A stretch of DNA of 64,000 bases from Flavobacteriales bacterium UBA952 (GTDB lineage: Bacteria > Bacteroidota > Bacteroidia > Flavobacteriales_D > Crocinitomicaceae). The stretch is taken from positions 1 through 64,000 of the forward strand of contig DBCS01000004.1 in assembly GCA_002293185.1 (NCBI GenBank), given 5' to 3'. The position numbers and the translations under genes were made by a program. Numbering within the stretch: position 1 is the first letter of the stretch; every line of letters begins with the position of its first letter. Below, in pieces: positions 61,002 to 64,000 of the stretch. The notes below the pieces were generated by a model that had not been told where the DNA came from, did not search any database, and saw only the letters and a list, made by a program, of their open reading frames with translations.

Positions 61002-62789
61002 TTATTCGCCACGTTCCATTTTTTCTTTTAATTCCGAGAGTGCATTGAGGTCACCAAGTGTAGATTTCTCTGCACTTTGGTTGATCGCTTTCACTGCTTG
61101 GTCGGTAGAATTGCCGCTTGGCTTCTTGCCGCCCTTGCTCGGCGTGGATGGTTTGTCTTCTCCTTCTTCGAATAAACGCGTGTGGGATAAAACAATTTTC
61201 TTAGCATCTTTATTGAATTCAATGACTTTGAAGTCAAGGGTTTCTTCTACTTTAGCGTTAGAACCATCTGCTTTGCGAAGGTGTTTAGCTGGGCAAATTC
61301 CTTCTACACCATAAGGCAAGGCTACAATACCAGACTTATCTTTCATGTCGATAATGGTGCCGCTATGAACGCTACCTTCAGAGAAAGTACTTTCAAAAAC
61401 ATCCCATGGGTTTTCTTCAAGTTGTTTGTGACCTAAAGAAATACGACGGTTGTCGCGATCGATTTCAAGAACAAGAACATCCATTGCGTCTCCTACTTTA
61501 CAGAATTCTGACGGATGCTTGATTTTTTTCTGCCAAGAGAGATCGGAGATGTGGATAAGACCATCTACACCTTCTTCTAATTCAACAAAAACACCGAAGT
61601 TGGTAAAGTTGCGCACTTTTGCACTATGGCGTGTACCAACTGCATATTTGATTTCGATATCGTTCCATGGGTCTGGCATGAGTTGTTTGATACCCAAAGA
61701 CATTTTGCGTTCTTCGCGGTCAAGGGTAAGTACAACTGCTTCTACGTTGTCTCCGATTTTAAGGAAATCTTGGGCAGAACGTAGATGCTGCGACCAGCTC
61801 ATTTCAGAAACGTGGATCAAGCCTTCAACACCAGCTGCAATTTCAATGAATGCGCCGTAATCAGCCATCACCACAACTTTACCGGTTACTTTATCACCTA
61901 CGTTTAAGGTGGTATCTAATGAATCCCAAGGATGTGGTTGTAATTGTTTGAGACCGAGAGCAATGCGTTTTTTGTCGTCATCGAAATCGAGGATAACTAC
62001 ATTGATTTTCTGATCTAATTCTAACATTTCTTCTGGATGCGTTACGCGACCCCAAGAAAGGTCGGTAATGTGAATAAGACCGTCAACTCCACCGAGGTCA
62101 ATGAAGACACCGTAAGAAGTGATGTTTTTAACCACACCTTCCAAAACTTGACCTTTTTCAAGGCCAGAAATGATTTGTTTTTTCTGTTCTTCGAGCTCCG
62201 CTTCAATCAACGCTTTGTGAGAAACGACAACATTTCTAAATTCTTCGTTGATTTTAACAACTTTGAATTCCATGTTTTTACCAACATAGATATCGTAGTC
62301 ACGGATAGGCTTGACGTCAATTTGTGAGCCTGGCAAGAATGCTTCAATGCCGAAAACATCGACAATTAAACCACCTTTGGTACGACATTTAACAAAGCCT
62401 GTAATGATTTCACCTGTGCGAAGTACGTCGTTCACACGGATCCAAGCACTGTGCATGCGCGCGGTGCGGTGAGAGACAATCAGCTGACCTGTCTTGTCTT
62501 CGAGGCAATCGACGTAGATATCTACAACGTCGCCAGCTTTGAGGTCTGGATTGTAGCGAAATTCGTTTGCTGCAACAACACCTTCAGATTTGTAACCAAT
62601 ATTGATGATTACTTCTTTTTTGTTGAGCATGACAACTGTCCCTTGAATAACTTCTTTTTCCGTGATAGAAGTAAGGGTGTTTTCGTAGCGATCTCCGAGT
62701 TCGGAGCGTTCTACCTGATTGTAGCCATCCAATTGGAGTGCTTCCCAATCAAAATCTGCAGATCCCTGCGGTTCAATGTGTTTTGCCAT
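61002..62789 (-). CDS. rpsA: 30S ribosomal protein S1
   Basis: The 595-residue protein has six S1 (OB-fold) domains. Their starts read GTVVMLNKKEVIINIGY, GFVKCRTKGGLIVDVFG, GVVKNITSYGVFIDLGG, GKVVVMADYGAFIEIAA, AKVRNFTNFGVFVELEE and GTIIDMKDKSGIVALPY. The C-terminal ~80 residues are basic, then acidic, and do not match an S1 domain. S1 helps the 30S subunit bind mRNA; in Bacteroidota it lacks a Shine-Dalgarno partner function in the usual way. A strong TAnnTTTG box and a 95-base leader precede it. Confidence 0.97.
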   Translation of the reverse strand: MAKHIEPQGSADFDWEALQLDGYNQVERSELGDRYENTLTSITEKEVIQGTVVMLNKKEVIINIGYKSEGVVAANEFRYNPDLKAGDVVDIYVDCLEDKTGQLIVSHRTARMHSAWIRVNDVLRTGEIITGFVKCRTKGGLIVDVFGIEAFLPGSQIDVKPIRDYDIYVGKNMEFKVVKINEEFRNVVVSHKALIEAELEEQKKQIISGLEKGQVLEGVVKNITSYGVFIDLGGVDGLIHITDLSWGRVTHPEEMLELDQKINVVILDFDDDKKRIALGLKQLQPHPWDSLDTTLNVGDKVTGKVVVMADYGAFIEIAAGVEGLIHVSEMSWSQHLRSAQDFLKIGDNVEAVVLTLDREERKMSLGIKQLMPDPWNDIEIKYAVGTRHSAKVRNFTNFGVFVELEEGVDGLIHISDLSWQKKIKHPSEFCKVGDAMDVLVLEIDRDNRRISLGHKQLEENPWDVFESTFSEGSVHSGTIIDMKDKSGIVALPYGVEGICPAKHLRKADGSNAKVEETLDFKVIEFNKDAKKIVLSHTRLFEEGEDKPSTPSKGGKKPSGNSTDQAVKAINQSAEKSTLGDLNALSELKEKMERGE

Positions 62790-62884
62790 TTGGCGTCAAA
62801 TTTGTATTTCTAACACCCTGAATATTAGAAAGTTGTTAAACATAAATAGTTGGCGTCTTCAGGGAACGCACTCAAAATGAGGTG
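62790..62884 (-). promoter_or_regulatory. rpsA leader with repeated GACGCCAA
   Basis: The leader between the -7 box and the ATG is long for this genome. On the minus strand GACGCCAA occurs at 62857-62850 and again at 62797-62790, the second directly before the ATG. GCCAAATGGC around the start can form a short hairpin. No S1 autoregulatory structure is recognised. Confidence 0.35.
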
Positions 62885-62892
62885 CAAAGGTA
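62885..62892 (-). promoter_or_regulatory. -7 box for rpsA
   Basis: The minus strand reads TACCTTTG, a match to TAnnTTTG, with 95 bases before the rpsA ATG and 36 bases after the yqgE stop. Confidence 0.5.
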
Positions 62893-62927
62893 GTAATAAT
62901 TACTTGAAAAACAAGTGCTTTGAACAC

Positions 62928-63509
62928 TTAATTGTCGGAGACATTTAACGGGAAATGCGCAAACAATGCAAGCTCTGGCCCTTGTTGGAGTAGACATTTT
63001 CTCCAGAGCTCTGTAGGGTTTTCTTTGAAGAGTTGAGTGTCTTTGAACTGAGCAGTGCATATCCATGCGTGATCGGCAATTTCGGATGATAGTTGTGTTG
63101 CACCCCATCCGGAATAACCAGCAAACAAGCGAAGATGCTCTTGAGGCTTTGGCACATCGTGCGCTTGTAAAAGAACTTCTTTCCAGTCACCGCCAAAAAA
63201 AAGATGGTCGGTTACTTGTATAGCACCTGGAATGGACGAGAAACGATGCAGATAGAAAAGTTGTTCTTGAGCAACCGGCCCGCCATTAAAAATAGGAAGA
63301 TCTAATTCGATGTGTTCAAAAAGATCGCTTAAAAGAAGGTCGGAAGGGTGGTTGAGCACTAGGCCAAAACTGTCCTCTGTTTCGTATTTAACTAAAAGAA
63401 TGGCAGCGCGCTGAAAGAAGGCTTCTGTGAGGTGTGGTTCAGATAAAAGGAGTGCACCTTGTTTGGGTGTTTCTTTGGTTTTAAAAACGTGTTGCGTTCG
63501 TATCTTCAT
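62928..63509 (-). CDS. YqgE/AlgH family protein
   Basis: The 193-residue protein carries the family motifs GALLLSEPHL near 18-27, FGLVLNHPSDLLLSDLF near 48-64, FNGGPVAQEQLFYLHR near 73-88 and the late RLFAGYSGWGATQL near 122-135. YqgE (AlgH) proteins have been linked to alginate control in Pseudomonas, but the biochemical role is unknown. The start at 63509 gives the usual family length; a 16-residue longer frame begins at 63557. The gene is on its own, with Ppx diverging upstream. Confidence 0.9.
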   Translation of the reverse strand: MKIRTQHVFKTKETPKQGALLLSEPHLTEAFFQRAAILLVKYETEDSFGLVLNHPSDLLLSDLFEHIELDLPIFNGGPVAQEQLFYLHRFSSIPGAIQVTDHLFFGGDWKEVLLQAHDVPKPQEHLRLFAGYSGWGATQLSSEIADHAWICTAQFKDTQLFKENPTELWRKCLLQQGPELALFAHFPLNVSDN

Positions 63510-63561
63510 AGACTTACCAACAAATAAACGAATTTTTTTGTTGTTTGCAATAGGCATTGTT

Positions 63562-63569
63562 TAATTTTG
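63562..63569 (+). promoter_or_regulatory. -7 box five bases before the Ppx/GppA start
   Basis: TAATTTTG-TGTCC-ATG. A TTG at 63538-63540 lies 21 bases upstream and is a plausible -33 element, the only case in this set where both elements are visible. The transcript should be leaderless. Confidence 0.5.
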
Positions 63570-63574
63570 TGTCC

Positions 63575-64000
63575 ATGACTTTTGCTGCTATCGATATCGG
63601 AACCAATGCCGCGAGGCTACTTATAGCTAATTTAAGCCAAATATCTGGACGTATTCAGTTTCAAAAAATAGCCTATTATCGCGTTCCGTTGCGCCTTGGT
63701 GACGAGGTATTTGATAAAGGTAAAATCAGTGCAAAGAAAGCCCTTCAATTTCAGCACTGTATTCATGCGTTTAAATTACTTTGCCAAACGCACAATGTTC
63801 AATTTTTAAGGACAGTTGCAACCTCCGCAATGAGAGAAGCTGTAAACGCCAAGAAAATCAGCAAACAAATCCAACAACAAACAGGGGTTGAAATCGATAT
63901 CATCTCCGGCGATGAAGAAGCTCAATTGATTTTTAATTCTTTTGAACTCTTAAATCTGCAGCGCCTTCAGCAATTTGTAGTGGTAGATGTAGGAGGCGGC
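63575..64000 (+). CDS. Ppx/GppA exopolyphosphatase (5' part, cut by the window end)
   Basis: The visible 142 residues start MTFAAIDIGTNAARLLIANL, the canonical phosphate-1 motif of the actin-like ATPase fold, and continue with FLRTVATSAMREA near 88-100, ISGDEEAQLIF near 113-123 and VVVDVGGG at the very end, which is the second phosphate-binding motif. Family enzymes release phosphate from polyphosphate or convert pppGpp to ppGpp. The 3' end of the gene lies outside the window. Whether it is Ppx- or GppA-like is not clear from this part. Confidence 0.93.
   Translation, partial: MTFAAIDIGTNAARLLIANLSQISGRIQFQKIAYYRVPLRLGDEVFDKGKISAKKALQFQHCIHAFKLLCQTHNVQFLRTVATSAMREAVNAKKISKQIQQQTGVEIDIISGDEEAQLIFNSFELLNLQRLQQFVVVDVGGG

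Noticed and set aside
61450..61860. A 136-codon open frame on the plus strand over rpsA
   Set aside because: It mirrors the S1 repeats, with recurring phrases such as WIKPSTPAA, which is what a shadow of a repeated domain produces.
62451..62813. A 120-codon open frame on the plus strand over the rpsA start and leader
   Set aside because: It is antisense to a certain gene and has no start signal or homology I can see.

Overview
The window is gene-dense chromosomal DNA of a Bacteroidota bacterium, most probably order Flavobacteriales (Cryomorphaceae, Schleiferiaceae or Crocinitomicaceae-like; the family is an inference). The evidence is a PorT homologue beside ubiE, secreted proteins with type IX secretion system (T9SS) C-terminal signals of both type A and type B, a TonB-dependent receptor, flavobacterial-type arginine decarboxylase and long NusB proteins, TAnnTTTG -7 promoter boxes and almost no Shine-Dalgarno sequences. 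I annotate 54 protein genes (the last one cut by the window end) and one tRNA. No gap between genes exceeds about 180 bases. I see no CRISPR array, insertion sequence, prophage, rRNA or replication origin. Layout: 1-12 kb holds a Wzx-like flippase, an outer-membrane protein, a methylcrotonyl-CoA-type carboxylase beta subunit, a dicarboxylate symporter, a T9SS cargo protein with delta-60 and Cys-rich repeats, a heme-type TonB receptor, a lipoprotein, and an orphan 63-residue gene behind a sigma-54-like promoter. 12-21 kb is a minus-strand series: aspartate aminotransferase, heptose kinase, ubiE, porT, an FAD protein, a large T9SS type B cargo protein and mnmA. 21-31 kb holds trmD, a UvrD-type helicase, arginine decarboxylase, an unknown protein, pheT, murB, a hydrolase and a DUF2459 protein. 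31-45 kb holds a CtpA-type protease, ettA, a phospholipase C-like protein, comB, a beta-barrel protein, an MsbA-like ABC exporter, leucine dehydrogenase, nusB, a DUF1573 protein, yajC, tRNA-Ala(GGC), a metallo-hydrolase, an LpxL-type acyltransferase and rarA. 45-52.6 kb holds a cysteine desulfurase followed by a small glycan cluster (glycosyltransferase, flippase, methyltransferase), then asnB and an M28 peptidase facing it. 52.7-64 kb holds ychF, fumarylacetoacetase, a Rel/Spo enzyme, an OstA-like protein, purA, a STAS protein, a Fur-family regulator, ribosomal protein S1, YqgE and the start of a Ppx/GppA phosphatase. Working together: the gene set points to a heterotroph that secretes proteins through T9SS, degrades peptides (M28 peptidase), imports dicarboxylates or acidic amino acids, and breaks down leucine (leucine dehydrogenase, methylcrotonyl-CoA carboxylase) and tyrosine (fumarylacetoacetase). 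Envelope genes (two flippases, heptose kinase, lipid A-type acyltransferase, OstA-like protein, MsbA-like exporter) are spread through the window. Most genes are core genes. I did not find a complete, clearly undescribed multi-gene system. The strongest leads are the sigma-54-like promoter before a small orphan gene, TAnnTTTG boxes placed only 4-5 bases before several start codons (suggesting leaderless mRNAs), a pair of AATCGATT palindromes before an outer-membrane gene, and a short Fur-STAS-purA operon whose Fur protein lacks a CxxC pair.
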